NCBI GenBank assembly: GCA_024362935.1
Contig: JANCRA010000003.1
Coordinates: 43,895,291 to 43,959,290 of the forward strand
Length of the DNA stretch: 64,000 bases
Reading direction: 5' to 3'
Source: Setophaga petechia
Lineage: Eukaryota; Chordata; Aves; Passeriformes; Parulidae
A program made the position numbers and the translations under genes. Shown here piece after piece: positions 10,701-24,684 of the stretch. The notes below the pieces were generated by a model. It saw only the letters and a program-made list of their open reading frames with translations, was not told the origin of the DNA and made no database searches. The first letter of the stretch is position 1, and each line of letters opens with the position of its first letter.

Positions 10701-13700
10701 AAATCAGCATGTTTTAGTGATACAAGAGAGGGATTACTCAAAAATAAAGCCTAGTCTCTTTGAAGCTAATCTCTGGTTGCTGTCAAACAGAACAGACAGA
10801 AGCCTGTATTTTGGTTTTATAAGTACTGAAAATTACTATGCTGTGCCAGATCTGCATGTATTTTGCATATATTCAGTTTAATAAAATGAGGTACCATAAT
10901 GAAATTCTGTTTGAAAAATACTTGGATTAACTTTTTTAATTTTGGAAATAATTTTTAAATGCCTTTTTTGGCACTCACCTCAAGTACTCCAAACTTTAGT
11001 TTTCATTTGCTTTCCTTTTCTGGAGTCCCAAAAATTTCTTCCTGTCATTGAGATTTTTGTGTTTGCCAAACATCCATTATTGCAATGTTTGAAGGCAGAT
11101 GAGGTGTTTGAGGATGTTCTCATCACTGGAACCAGACACGTCTTTTTTGCCTTGAGTTTTCCCACATTGCTTCAGTAGCTCGATAAAGTTGAGGTATACT
11201 TTTCATTCTGTTGTAACTTTTATCTCAGACACTTTGTTTCCATAGGCTTCCCAGGCACAAGTCTGCATGGCACAGATACTGAGATGTTGGCTCATTGCCT
11301 CTCTTCCTTGGCAATTAAGTTCTTCCTTAAGGAACTTTCTGAATGCTGGATAACATGAAGCATTTTGATATATATAGAATTCTTTGAAACTTCAGTGATT
11401 GAAATCTGTCCTTCAAACAGAATGTGCCCAGAGCTGACAGGCAGATCTCTGCTGTGTCTAAAGCTAACATAGGAGACAAGCTTGTAAGAGTTTCTGAAAT
11501 GCAAGCAAAGCTTATGTTTAACCTTGTGTCACAGAATACATATAGGAGGGTCTTCTAATCCATGCTATTTTTTTCTCTGCAGTATTTAAGTTAGATTATC
11601 TGTGGTTAATGCTTGCTGCTACCATGGGACCCTTCCAGGAGCAGAATTTGGAGATGGACAGCCTCTGTTGCTTCTCATTTGGGAGCTGCTCTGGGGCTTT
11701 GGTGTACAGGGCACATCCTGCCTGAGTACCACCAGCCCTCACCCTCCTGCTGGTCTCCAGGTGCCCCTCCTTTCCTCTCTTTCTGCCTGGGGGCTCTTTC
11801 CCACTGCTGCACAGCCACAGTGCTCAGACAGCCTAATCCTCTCCCTTTCCTCCAGTCTCCCTTCCCTGGACCTGGGGGGAAATTCTGTGCTACGAGGAGG
11901 TTTGGGGTCTGTGTGTATCTCTGCAGTCAAGCCTAGAAGATGTAAGTGCATCTCAAGTGCATTGACAGACTCTTTCTGTGACTGTTGCTGTGCCCCAGCC
12001 CGGTCAGCATTTGCCACCTTCATCTTTCCCACAGCATCTCAAGCCCAGCTGCACATGGCTGTGTTTGTGTGACTGCCTACATGTGTGGGGCTGCAGGTCA
12101 AACTGGGCTGTGCCTGCTGGTTAACTCATGTCTAGAAGCTGTGTGTTCCTATTTTCTCTTAAGCACTTACCACTCTCTGCAATTTTGAGTGTTGGTAAGT
12201 CACCTACACTGAGTTGTTCACCATTGTCTTTTCACGGAATCATTTCATGTCCTGACTGAGCTTACCAGATCACCTGTGTCTGTAGAGCCCAGGCTCTGGC
12301 AGCACTGAGGAAGGCCATGGCTGGGACGGGCAGAGGCAGCAGGAAGATCTGGAGCCAGGAGCAGTCAGTGCTCCCAGCCTGGTGGCTGCAGAGGACTGGC
12401 AGCCTGGTAAGGAAGCTCTAGCCTGGCCAGCAGCATTGGATCTTCCATCTCCATTTCTGCTCTCATAAATACACTTGAGTTTTAACTGGATTATTCATTT
12501 CAAGTGCTACTGGCTGATACTACCCCTTTGGTTTTTCTAAAGAGGCTGTGCTTAGGAGTAAGTTTCTATAAATTGGCAGGGTTCTTCTGTCTCTGAGATT
12601 TTGCAATGGTTATTTCAGGTCACATTTTAAAAAAACATAGACTAGCAAACATAAGGCTCATCCATGTAATCTGTCTATAGTATATCATAAGTTCAGTCAG
12701 TAATTGCAGGTGGAAGGCCAGGGCCTCAGCGCTGGAGCATATTTAAGGGGATTCTGAGGAATTTCTGAAAACATGAGGCTTGCCCCAGGCATTGTGTTGC
12801 ATAAGGGAGTTGTGCAATGCCAAACTGCCTAAAGTCTGTCATAATTTGTCTACTTTGTGTACTTGCCTTTCTAGTCTAACTTCCTTTCCACAGCTGTGGG
12901 TTAGAATTTGCACTTACTCTTGGGTAAATGAGAAAATAAGACTTGACACATTGAAAAAGGCAGAGCCTTTTTTTGTGTGTGTGCCACCTGAAATCAGTGA
13001 CCAGGTAATGCCTTCCAGGCAGTGTGAACTTCAGAAGGTGCACCCAGTGCTCCAGGTGGCCCTTGAGGGGACATCAGGCCTCTTTGAGGTCTGCATGAGC
13101 GGGTGCACTTTGTACATACTCAGAATATCTGGACTAGAAGAAGTAAACTGTGGGCAAGGGATGAAGATCCAGAAACCATTTATTGTCTTGCTGCTGTATG
13201 CTACTGATAATCAATGTTCATAGGGTCCCTGCTAGTACCAGGAGCAACTTCTTCTGATCTACAGGGACTCCTGGGAGTTAACTGGTTTGACTGATGCCAT
13301 TTGCTACTTGGCTTTAGAGAGAAGAAATTAAAGCCACAGTTGTGGTAAGAGGAGTGTCAAATGTTTGTAGATGAAGAGAAAATGATTCTAAATGTTTTTG
13401 GCTTTTGTAATCACCAAAAAATAACAAATCGTAATTTTTGTAAAAGAATCCTTTCAAAGTCTTGGTGAAACTGCTTAAGAAAAAAGAGATTTTAAATTTT
13501 AATGAACATTCATCAGCTAAATATTTGTTTTAAATTTTGGAATAAGATGGAATCTGTGATGGTGAATCAGGCAAAGCAGAAGTGGATAATTTCACTCAAA
13601 TGTCATGGACGTTAAAGGCAATGCTAAACTCCAATGAAGTAATTCCTCTTCTAGTTCGGTCACAAATGGCCCTTTATTGCTGCTTTTTGGTCAAAGTACC

Positions 13701-15536
13701 TCTTTTAGACCATCTTCATTATCTAAGTGTTGTGATTTTCCTGGGGTATCTCTTTCCCTATGATCTTCTACCTAATTCCATTTTAATGGCTTTAAATACA
13801 TTTTTAAAACCTTAAACTTTAAACTACCTTTAAACTACCTACCTACGATAGGTAGTATCAGAGATTGTAGTAAGTTTGTGGCTGTATGTCCCAGACAAAG
13901 TCTTCTTTGCCAATCTGCAAGGATCACACAATTTATTTTTTTTCAATTTCAGTGTCTTTTTGCAGTGCATTTGTTGAATTGAGCATTCTCCTGAGTTCAC
14001 TGGAATGAAAAGGTAGAACTCAGAGAATGTTTGGCTCCTATCACTTAAAACAGTCAGCACCTTTAACTGGTAATCTTGGGAAGTGAATTATTTTGATCTT
14101 TAGCACACAGTGAGATTACCTACAGTGATGCAGTGAAATGCTTCAATTTTTGATTTTTAAACCACCCCAGTTGCTTTTTTTTTTTTTTTAAGAATTTAGA
14201 ATTTACTGGGCTGAGTATTTACAAATTTCACAGAACATTTTGTTCTCTGATTTAAATCCTGCATACCAAGTGCCTGCCTGGGGCAAAGAAAAAAAAAAAA
14301 AGTTAGCTTTGATACTCTAAAACTGGTTGAATAAATCCTGTGCAGCTGGCCTGCGTGAAATGTGCCCAGTGACAGCAAGCGGCAGCGAGGATTCAGAGGG
14401 ATAGGGAGAGCTCTGTGCTGTCAGATGTTACAGAGTTTTATTGCTCTGCCTGGGAATGGCAGGAATGTGTAGGTATCTCTACTGCTCAGTATAAGGATGC
14501 AGTGGTTCCCTCAGGCATGTATGTGGACCAAACTGCTGCACAAGTGTGCAATGTTGCCTTCTGTGTATGCTTGTACATGATCTGATGTTTTCCAACTTTG
14601 GAACTGTGGTTAAAGCCTTAAAGAGAATGTGTGAGTCTGCAGCAGCTGAGAATACATTTCCAGCACTGGAGGTTCCCATGTGGTTTTCTGTCTGTCCCAT
14701 CCTTGGTGAGGAATTGTTTAACCTGTACTGTGGTGTTCGTCAAGGGAAATTCTTGGAGACTTGTTTAAATGTTCAAGCCAATGCAGTACAGGTTACACTT
14801 GTCTGTACTTGTGGGTGAGATGTCAGGGACTATTATGGATTGGAGAGTGTTTTTTCTGCCTGTGCTGTTCTCACTACCAGCTCTGTTCATCCAACTGTCT
14901 CTCATCACTTTGCTTCTCTTTGTAATATAACCCAGCTGAGACATGGTCCTGAGAGAAAAGTGGCTTAAATCTGAATCTTGAAAAATCAGGAATTAAAAGA
15001 TGCATGACTCAGGAAAATAAATTTTGGAATACAAAGTTATGAAGGCCGTGACTCGTTCACATGAGCAACTTGCAGCAAGGTCATGTTTTCCTCTGATAGT
15101 GCATCAACAGGAATTTGGAAATCCTGCTTTTACTTGTGTGATGTGAGCAGAGTGCTTGTAGCCATGCTCTGGAGTGCCATCTCTGTGAATCCAGCTCCAT
15201 TCTCAGGCTCCAGAGAGCTTCCAGGTTCTCCAGAAAGAAGCACAAGAGTAACTGCAATGATTGAGATCAGATTTACAGAACTGGCCTCTGGAGCTCAGAA
15301 TAGCAGGACCCAGAAAAGAAGGAAACATAGAGGTTTTCATTAGTTCAGGTGTTTATCAGAAATACACTGAGAGGGACTTTAAAAAGAGATTTTATGTATT
15401 GGATGGTAAACAAATTTCCAGCAAAATGAAAATGAGGTAACAATAAAACTTGCCTTGGAGACAGTTTGGCCAATAGTTTCTGACATGTTTGCTTGTTTGT
15501 TTGTTTGTTTATTTTCTCTTCTTGTGTCATTTGTAG
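7769..15536. other. Non-coding stretch, no supported gene
   Basis: It consists mainly of unique AT-rich DNA with one CR1 scrap (9522-9582) and mononucleotide tracts (T tract near 14170-14189, A tract near 14287-14301). A GC-richer patch at 11600-12100 gives long frames on both strands, including 156 codons on the plus strand at 11602-12072. These overlap in several frames and look compositional. A short hairpin, CTACCTA-CGA-TAGGTAG, lies near 13837-13855. Confidence 0.5.
9522..9582 (-). mobile_element. CR1 LINE scrap (terminal ~60 bp)
   Basis: The sequence reads cacagaatcacagaatattc then gagttggaagggaccca, the complement of the extreme CR1 3' end. Only the terminal hairpin region is kept. 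Confidence 0.8.
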
Positions 15537-15753
15537 AGATCCTGCACTGAAATTTTGCTCTGTCCTACACGGCCCACTGGCTTGAGCAAGTGCATGACAA
15601 TTCTTAGGATGCCTGTGCTGAAAGACTTCTCTTCATGGACCTTGATGGAGTTTGGTTTCATTTGTTCCAGAATGAGATTGCCCTTGTTGCTGTTGCTGCA
15701 GGCTCATGATCTGGACCCAACCCCAGGACTCGAGCAGGACTGAAGGACACATG
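15537..15753 (+). ncRNA. Candidate non-coding exon (plus strand)
   Basis: A long pyrimidine tract ending TTCTTGTGTCATTTGTAG precedes 15537, and a GTAAGA donor follows 15753, giving a 217-bp exon-like unit. Its open frame (15555-15743) has no recognisable domain and ends within the unit, so a long non-coding RNA exon is the simplest reading. It could equally be a chance pair of splice signals. Confidence 0.2.
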
Positions 15754-15993
15754 GTAAGATTGTGTTACCTGCGCACAGGAGGATGGTGAAATCTGGGATA
15801 TGTAGCTTGTGACTTTCAGCTGCCTGGTCTGAAGCAAGGGACAGGAAATTTCTGTATTGATGGAAGAGCAATGGAGAGCAAGGAGAAGAGGTGAAAAATC
15901 CTTAGGAAAACTAAAAACAGAAGAGAAGCAGCACTGAGAGTGAGCCAAAGCTTTTGGTTGTGTATGTGAGCATTACTCATATAACTTCAAGAG

Positions 15994-16020
15994 GGTACAT
16001 GCTTTAACTGAGCATGTACC
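15994..16020. repeat. Perfect 9-bp inverted repeat
   Basis: GGTACATGC and its complement GCATGTACC are separated by nine bases. No function is implied by its surroundings. Confidence 0.5.
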
Positions 16021-19000
16021 AGCTGAGGACTTGGCCCATAATGTCCTTTATAAAGCTCTGGTTCCTCCCCAAATAGTTTTTCCCTTCCTCTTCAAAGGGC
16101 ACCTGTTGTTGGTGGAGTTGGTGATGATACTGGATTAGTGCACATGCAGTCAGCCTGCTTGGCCTCGGCCCTTTGGACCCAAAATGAACTCCAGCTGCTG
16201 CTGCCCAGAGCAGGTGCTTCATCCAGCCTGAGCAGCTGTTTGAATGCACACTGTCATGGCCAAGAGGAGGGGGGAGGTCCGCTGGAGGACCCAGAGGAAC
16301 GACTGATCAGCAGCAAGCAAGAACAGGGAAGTGTGCCATGGAGACCTGGGTTTTATACCCAGCAGGCAAAAATTGTTCTAGCATTTCCTTGTGGAAATAG
16401 GGAATAGTGGCTGTTGCTCTGCATCCACAGAGCCTGCCCAGCTCCATGATGGACTATGGTTCCCAAAAAGAGGCTGAGGGACCACTAAAGACCAGCAGGG
16501 CTGGTTGTAGTCACTCATTTAAAGCTCCAGTGAGTGGCCCAGAAAAAGTGAGATTGGGCATAGAACAGTGCACAGGCTGATGGCCTGCTACTTGTGATAG
16601 CTTGTGCTTCACACTCACACTGCCAGAGGGAGGAAAACAAAAGCAGAGATAATCTGGGATGTGAAGCAACTACAGGGAACAGTGCCAGGGAATGGAGGCA
16701 GAGGGGATGACCTGGGGGTATATGGAGATGTGATGTCCGGGAGTTTGAGGTCAGAGTTTGAGCACGAGGCACAGATAATTTGTGTCAGAGATAAAGCAGC
16801 AGCAACCCATGATTAGAGTGACAGGGACAGGACAAGGATGCAGGTTTTGTGGAGTAAGGGAATCACAACCTTCAAAGGGATGAGGGCAGTTTGGAGTAAG
16901 GTCAACCCAGACCCACATCAAGAGGTAGTGGGGAGTACCTTGCAGAGCAGGGAGTCTCACAGGATAAGCTGTTCAAAGTAATTTCCATCACTGGTGTCAC
17001 AAACAGCCCTTTCCAAGTCCCTTCCAGCATTACTTCAATTTATTGCCCTTCAACTCTTGTCACTGATCTAGCAGTGGTTCTCATGCAGTCCTGCACTCTC
17101 AGATTATTCCCATGCTGTTAGCAACAGTGCTCCTGGCCTCCCTTTCCAGGAGCATGCACTCTCTGGTTGTGTCTGCATATGTCACTGTTGGCATTAACAC
17201 CAAGTTTAATGTGACTCCTTAGGTCCCATCCTCTTACCTGTATTCATTAAGTTACCAGAGTCCTTCCACTTCCTCTGATAGGCTCACTTTGTGTCCTATC
17301 CTGAGGGTGATTTTTGTCATATCCCATAAGCCAGACTTTTCATTCTGTGCATCTTTGCTGATTGCTCAACCAGGTTTCCACTGAACCTCCATAAGGAGGG
17401 GTAAATGCTAAGCAAGGATACTTCCTTGTACAGCTGTAAAAGGATTATTGAGGCCAGATTTCATTACAGCATAGCCTAAGAGTAGGAGAAAACATGAATA
17501 TCAGAGGCCTCTCTTTGTCAGGAAATGGGATTTCCGCAGGTGCTCGGTTGTAAATGCTTTGCATGCTTCTAAGGCTTGGCACATGGCAATGCTGAATCCT
17601 GATTCAGGATGCAAGAATGTCTCATGACCCCTGCAATGAAAACTGGTGTCTGGCCATGTTTGGAAATCAGCCGTCGATGATGACAGTAGATGAGTATGGG
17701 TGAAATGAACAGCTTGGCTTCCACACTAAGCAAGACTTGTTAAGCATTGTAAATACAGATGTCCAATTCATATTTTGAATAATGAATATTATGAACTTTT
17801 CTGTAGCAAGTGGTAAGAAGCTGGATCATCTTTCTTCATCTGCTCACTGCCTTCACAGAATTTGCAAGTGTGACGAAGTATTTCATCCCTTTAAAGGATT
17901 AGGTAAGATTGGTAACCATTAATTCATGGGTACAGTTGCACAGAAATAGTCTAGATAGCCGAATATATTGACTTAAAGTTACCTATGTGGTGGCAGGGAA
18001 GTTGTTTCCATTTTGGTTTATTTGTTTCTTGGGTTGGTCAGGTTATGCAACTGACTTCAGTTGTTTATTCTTTTGGATGAAAATCTGCAGCTGTACAGGC
18101 CTGCACAATTTCTGTCCCAGTGTAGCTCTTCCATCAGATATTCCTGCTATTTGGTTTGCTTCTATGTGAAAATGAAGGAATTGGACAAACAGTACCAGAA
18201 ACTCTACATGAATGAAATTCTCATGTTACGGAGAGAAATTTGTTGGGAGTAGGGTGTTTCTGTGTTCTGTTCTCACATCCCTTAGACATCCACTGTTACA
18301 TGTGGAAGGAAACACAACTGTTACCAGTGTGTGGGGTAGCTCCGTGCCAGGGGAGATGTCCTCTGACGCTCCTGTGGATGTACCAGCAATAGTTCTGGCC
18401 TGTCTCCTTACCTGCTTGATAGCATGGCTGGCTGATACCCTGATCACCTGGCAGCTGCTGCCCTGCCTCCTTCCTCTGCACTTCTTTTCCTCAGCTTCCT
18501 CAGCTCAAGATGAATGAAAGTGCAGCTTTTCAAAGCTTGGTGGAATAGTGAATTCTTGCTAATAACCAAACCAAATGCCATTTCAGTGTGGCTCTGTATT
18601 TAAGTGTGGCAGCACATTTAATTTGGTATTCCAGAGGTTTTTAGCAACTTACATGTAGATAGGAATTTTTTGAAGCATGTCTTTTGCTGATTAGAATGTA
18701 ATTAGGTACCAAGGATTTAAAGCCAGCTTAAAGGATGTGTGGCAATGCCCAGTGTCCTGTCTGGTGAGGAACAACTGAGTGATATAGTTTGGGTGTGGTA
18801 GATCATAATTTACTAACTGCTGAATTAAGACTAAGGAAGTAAAGAACTTGTTAGCAGGCCTCCACATTTAGGGGATCTGGAGAGCAAAGAGGTTTACTTT
18901 ATATGAGACCCATGTTATGCTGTGCAGGAATTCCCACTTCAGGGTCAAAAATACTGAGAGTGCCCTTTCAGCAGAGAGCTGACTATTAGCTTGCTGCCAG

Positions 19001-22000
19001 TAGGAAAAACAGCCTTTAGGTGGTGAGTGAGCAGGGCGTCAGCAATGGACCTGGAGAGAGGGGCAGCGCACAGTCAGAGCCAGTGACATTCTTCACACCT
19101 GCTGTGGGGCATAACAGTAGCTGGCTGCCTCAGCCCGTGGCACTACAAGCAGAGCATTGTGCTGTGACACAGCCTGGACAGCGATTGAATTACACACCGA
19201 TTAGGTCTTCGCCTTCTCCCTGTCACTGTGGACAATGGAGAATCAGAGAAGTGGACATGAGAGCTTTAGCAGGCCTTGTGCTCTCCAGCAGAGGAGGATT
19301 AGTTTGTAAATGGTAAATTGTGTTGGGGCCAAGAGTCGTAAAACTGAACTCTTGCCCTGCTGCTGCCTCAAAGGCACAGGCTCTGCAGAAAAGCCCTTCT
19401 CCCCCCTTCTGCTAAATCTGTGATCAGGGGAGGGGTGGGCATGTGGTGGAATCTGCTCCTGCTTTCCTCTGCCAAAGAAGGAAGAAGAAACTGGTACATT
19501 GGTACAAATACTGCTCCTCACCATCTCTTACTATCTTTTCTAAGGAAGAGCATGGGATTAAATTAATCAGTCTTCTGCCATTTCCACAGGATGCGGATTT
19601 GCCTCTCCCCAAGGTGCTGCTGGCTGGTTTACTGCCTGCTGGAGGGTGTCTCTAAGACCTGACTTAACCTGAAGCATGCATTCCTCAGGAGGTCTGCAGC
19701 AGGGTTGGAGGACTCCAAACACTGCATCCCTTCCCTCCTGTCAGCTGCTGCCACATGACTGCAGTGCCTGTGCTGTGCTCTCAGCTCCCTCACCCTGAAA
19801 TGTTCCTCCTCATGGTTTGTATGGAGCTGTCTTGGAGCAGGCTTTGCTTTTGGTAGCAGTATCCCTTGTTGCCATTCCATTAATGAAGAAGATGTCTTTA
19901 TTCTTGCCTTTATTCCACTGGGACCAGCTGCTCTACCCACAGGCACCAAAAGTGGCTAATCTTCCATAACCTTTTTTAATTTTCGATTGAAACTCTACAT
20001 CACATGAACTTCTTAGGGTTTTTTGAGAGGTAAAGACTTTTTTTTTCCTTTTTTTTTAGAAACAACACCAAATAAAAACCTGAACACCACAGCCCAACGA
20101 GCCCAAAACTATCAGGAAAAGAAATCAAAACCCACACATTGAACACAAGTTGGAGAAACAACTGCATTGTGTGACTGATACAGTCCATGGGAGTACAAAG
20201 CATTCCAGTCTGATCTTGCACATCCACTCCCTATACCTATTAATAGCTTTTAGGCATGGGCATAGACATGGAGATGGACAAGAGTAGTTTGTCATGCAAA
20301 CATTAATCAGGGATCTATTTTCTAGAACTAAAGATTTCAGTGTGATAAAATGGACATTTTAAAGCACTGAGGGAGATAAGGGGGGGATGTAACTGCCCTT
20401 AAACTGAGGTTGGATTAGGCGGTCTCACATCTTGGAGTCTGCCAGTAAATAGCAAATTATATGAGTAATGGAAATATGTCATTCTTAATCTGTAAAAAGA
20501 AAAGGACTGTTTTGAAAATCCATCAATCTTTCAAATCATCTTAAGGCATATTGATCCTGAATCATCTCAGGGGAATTCAATTCAGGGATGTTCTTGTTAG
20601 TGATCTAAAAATATAAATGTGGTTGAATACATGCAAAACTGTATCTTATTCCAGTTGTCTTTATTACTGCAATAAATGATACCAACTCTCTCTTCCTGCA
20701 GACTTTATCTTATGTTTATAGTGCTGGCATTTATTTTGTTTTGAGCTGAGAAACAATGTGTGCCTAGATATTGTAAGGTTCTAGAGGCTTTATGAACATA
20801 TAATTTAAAAGGAATTGTTTCTGCTCTGGTTACTAGTTTGAACTGCTTATGATAACCTACAGAAAAAGAGAAAAAATATGAGAAAAGATACTCATATTTC
20901 ATACTCCTGAAAGAAATAATAACCTTGCTGTAATACAGCAGTTCTGTGTAATCTGCTCATAAATGATCCATTCTGGATCCCAAAAACTCCTAAATCTCTC
21001 CCACCTATTTTCTCTAATAGGTGGCAAATCCTTAGTAGCTCTCAAAAATGCTCACAAGTCTGCAGGTCATGAAGGCTTTGCTTTCGTTTATTTTTTGTAA
21101 ATCTTGGTAAAAAAATATGAGAAATTTAGCTGTTGTTCAACATAGTCAGTACTGATAACTGAGAGTTCATTTTCAAAACTGGAAAATAACAGCTATTATA
21201 AGTAATCACTGTTGGTTTTACTGCTATGGAGATTTCCAGAGGTAAGTTTTAAAACAAAAATGGAAATCCAGTCATTCACGAGTGCTGATGCAGGAATGAC
21301 AGAGGTTAATACCACTGACATCATGTTGGAACTGTATAGCATTTTGTTAATGGTTATTAATGCCCTGCTGCTGGGAGACAGACAGTGCCAGCTGCCATTG
21401 GTGTGGTGCCTCTGCGGGTGTGCCTGGGCCTCTGCTCAGGAAGGAGAGGGCCCTGAGGAAGGCTCAAATCTGCTCCCTCCACTGAAACAGGAGTAAAGGA
21501 GACACTGAGAGAAGGCACTTGCAGTGTCTTGCTCAGAACAGGGCTTGGAGAGTGAAGCAGGAACAGCAGACACCTATGGAGCCACATCCAGGAGGTACTG
21601 AGGACTTCTGTTCAATTCAGGTCTCCAGGACTAAACTCAAGACACACATCATTTGGAAGAAAACAGCAATAGATTCAGATAAACATGCATGGAAATGATG
21701 CCAGTAAGCCTGGGTTCGTGTAAGAGAACTTAGAGCTTTGTACATCAGGGAAAAAGAGTCAGAAATGCTATAGACTCAAGGAGGAAAGCCCTTGAGAGGA
21801 AGGGAAAGGAACTTTGTAATGGCAGAATGATGATGGATATGGAACAATTAATTAGCTTTGACTACATCATATTCATTGTACATCTAGATTTGTGGGTTTA
21901 GCTGCCTCACTTGGGGCTGGCTATTACTTTGTGTAATACCTTTGAATTTCACCCACCATCAGGGAATGAAACAGATACAGAAAAGTGCAGTATGTCAGTG

Positions 22001-22452
22001 TAGCATATCAAATTGAGACAGGCATTTTTAGCAGTCTATACTGAACAGAGGTTTAAGCCTGCATTAGATTATTCCATAAGTGTATTGTTGTTATGACAAA
22101 CCTGAAATGAGCTAAAAGCATTTCAGTAGATCAAAAAAGGAAACTTTGATTTTCTTTCCCACAGCCTGGACCCAAAATGGGATTGCCAGCCTGTCTTACA
22201 TGGCCTGGCTGTGTACTACACAATCACCCCCTGGTGAATGGGAGCAGAACACCTGGAGATGAGTTGTGAGTCCTAAGTAACTGGCTCACCAGGTCTCTCC
22301 AAATTGTTCAGCTTCTAGATCTCTTTAAATGCTGTTGCAGTGTAATCTGAATAATGCACTGTGAGGGTTTAGCAAAGAAATGCCTGATGGCCAAAGGACA
22401 TTTTGATAATGACTCCTATCTGATGTGCTCAGATAGCAGTCATCATCAAAAT

Positions 22453-22496
22453 GTTGTACTCTCTTTCACGCAGACTGTTGTACTCTCTTTTACGCT
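22453..22496. repeat. Short tandem duplication (~23 bp x 2)
   Basis: TGTTGTACTCTCTTTCACGC is followed at once by TGTTGTACTCTCTTTTACGC, differing at one base. Confidence 0.7.
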
Positions 22497-24305
22497 AGTT
22501 AAAAACTTGAATATCACTGCTTATGTCTTCTGAAAGGGAAAATGTGAGTTTGATCCCATGAACCTCAGGTTTGGGCACATAATTTAATTTAAACCCCCAT
22601 TAATTTTGCGCAACCATTAATTATTAGAAATAAATGGAAACATCCATACAATCTTGTACATGTAGTCCCCAATTATGCAGCCTAATATTCAAACACAATG
22701 ATTTGTACAGACTTTATTTTCTCCGGTCACTTTTACAAATAGAGTTGCCCATACAAATAGTTTGCAGTCAGTTTCCCTCAGTGCAAAGTGTGAGCAGCAG
22801 GAGCAGCAGGTCAAAGGGAGCAGTTTTCCTCCTCTGCATGGCATTGCATCATCATTACTGCAGGTAGATTGTTTGTCTGGTTTTAAGGATTTTCTTTAAT
22901 ATTTTTTTCTTTTTTCTTTTCTTTAGCCACCTAAAATGGTTCATGTTCCTCTTTCCAGTAGCTCAGACTTCTATAATTACTAAAAAAAATTTGCAAGGAA
23001 AAAAGAATGTGTAACCAAACACACTGACTATTTTGAAGAGCTTCAAATTGAAAGTAACATTGGAATTCTGTATTTTTTCAAGAAAATATACTCCTAGTCA
23101 TTAACTTCTAATCTTTGATTATTTTTTCGCTTTGTTGGTAGATAATATTTAGAAGAATTTTGAATGGCTGGGACTCAAGCTTGACTTTTCATTTGCATTT
23201 CAAACTGGAGCAAATCAAACAATCCAGGATGAAGCTTGAATAAGCTTCTACTCACTCCAATGAGTCTGGGATAGCCCCTACAATCTAATGTATGTCTAGG
23301 CTTTGCCTCTTGGAATTTTTCTTCTGGGGGTGAAGAAAGAGGAGAATTTGTCTATAATTTACAGTTAACAGAGTCTATAATTAATAATTAACAGAGCAGC
23401 AATGAGCCTCTGAAACGTGTTTTATATTAAAGTAATAAATAATCAATACAAGGTCACTTCTGAAGGATAAAGTGGCAGTTTGGGTGAGGTTTTTTTGGTG
23501 GGTTTGGGTTTCTTTGCATATAAGGAAATATGGTAACTGGTGCCTCTTATTATGCCTACAATGTAACCGACGCTGGAAGCTTGATTTATTGTTTTGGATT
23601 TGTAGCTGGTGAAAAGGAAGTTAAAAATAATTTCCAAAACCTGATCTCTAGCAGATGAAGATTTAGCAGAAAAACAGTCAGGTATGTTCCAATGCACCAA
23701 AATTTGGGTCTTCTTCTGGGTGTTGCGTTATGAGTCTGTTTAAAATACTTCACCTCTTTAAGGTTTTGAATATGTTGGCATTTCCCTATCGTTGCTAGAG
23801 TGGTGCCTGTCTGGAAATTAATCATCCTGTATTTGTGTAAACATGAAGTGCTTGTCTGGAAACCTGTGTGGAATGGTTGAATGTGCCATGGGCTGGTTAT
23901 TGGTGTGTATGACTGCTGTGTACAGAACTGTACATTGAGCTATTTCTGGCTGTGTTTTAGGGAGTTTGAGCTGAATTCTGAGTGTGTTTATTGACCCTAA
24001 TGTGTGTGTGTTTTCTTCCTTCGTGGAAAGAGAATAGGACTTTTGAACTAGTCAAGACAACAGAAACAATGAAAGACTTTCTTGTGTAATATCACTTTTA
24101 TGCTCACTGTTGAGAAAAGTAACTCCCTAACCTAAAATCATGTATACCAAGTTACCTTCACTGACATTGTGAGAGCAGCAGCAAAAGGTCCACATAATTA
24201 TTAATTGGACTTTTACGGGTAAAGTACATACAAGTACATACCTTTCTCCTAGAAAGAAGTAGTATCCTACTTGGTTTCACTCAAACAACAGTAAGAGTTT
24301 TAGAG

Positions 24306-24684
24306 TCACAGAATGGCCTGGGTTGGAGGGACCTTAAAGATCATCTCGTTCTATCCCCTCTGCCATGAGCAGGGGGGGACACCTTCCACTAGACCGAGGT
24401 TGCTCAGAGCCATCTCCAACCTGACCTTGAAACACTTCCATGGATGGGCCATCCATGCTTCTCTGGGCAACCTCTACCAGTGTCTCATCATTCTCTAGTA
24501 AAGAATTTCCTAATATCTAATCTAAAACTATTTTCTTTCATTTTGATACCATTCTTCTCATGCCCTGATGGAAAAGTCCCTTCCTAGGTCTTGTAAGCCC
24601 CCTTTAAGTACTGGAAGATGCTATAAAGTCTCATCAGAACCTTTTCTTCTCCAGGCTGAACAGCCTCAGCTCTCTCAGCCCGCC
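24306..24684 (-). mobile_element. CR1 LINE fragment, 3' end
   Basis: Antisense CR1 terminus (TCACAGAATGGCCTGGGTTG, then GGACCTTAAAGATCATCTCG), extending back to the complement of the segment that reads GGCTGAGAGAGCTGAGGCTG in sense. About 380 bp, 5'-truncated. Confidence 0.9.

Larger units (their letters stand above)
15754..24305. other. Non-coding stretch, no supported gene
   Basis: Unique sequence without recognisable coding exons. It holds a perfect 9-bp-stem hairpin (15994-16020), a tandem duplication of TGTTGTACTCTCTTTCACGC-like sequence at 22453-22496, and a T-rich tract near 20038-20060. Open frames of 60-100 codons are scattered on both strands without splice support. Confidence 0.5.

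Noticed and set aside
11602..12072. 156-codon plus-strand frame in a GC-rich patch
   Set aside because: Overlaps equally long frames in other frames and on the opposite strand; low-complexity Leu/Ser/Pro content; no homology recognised.
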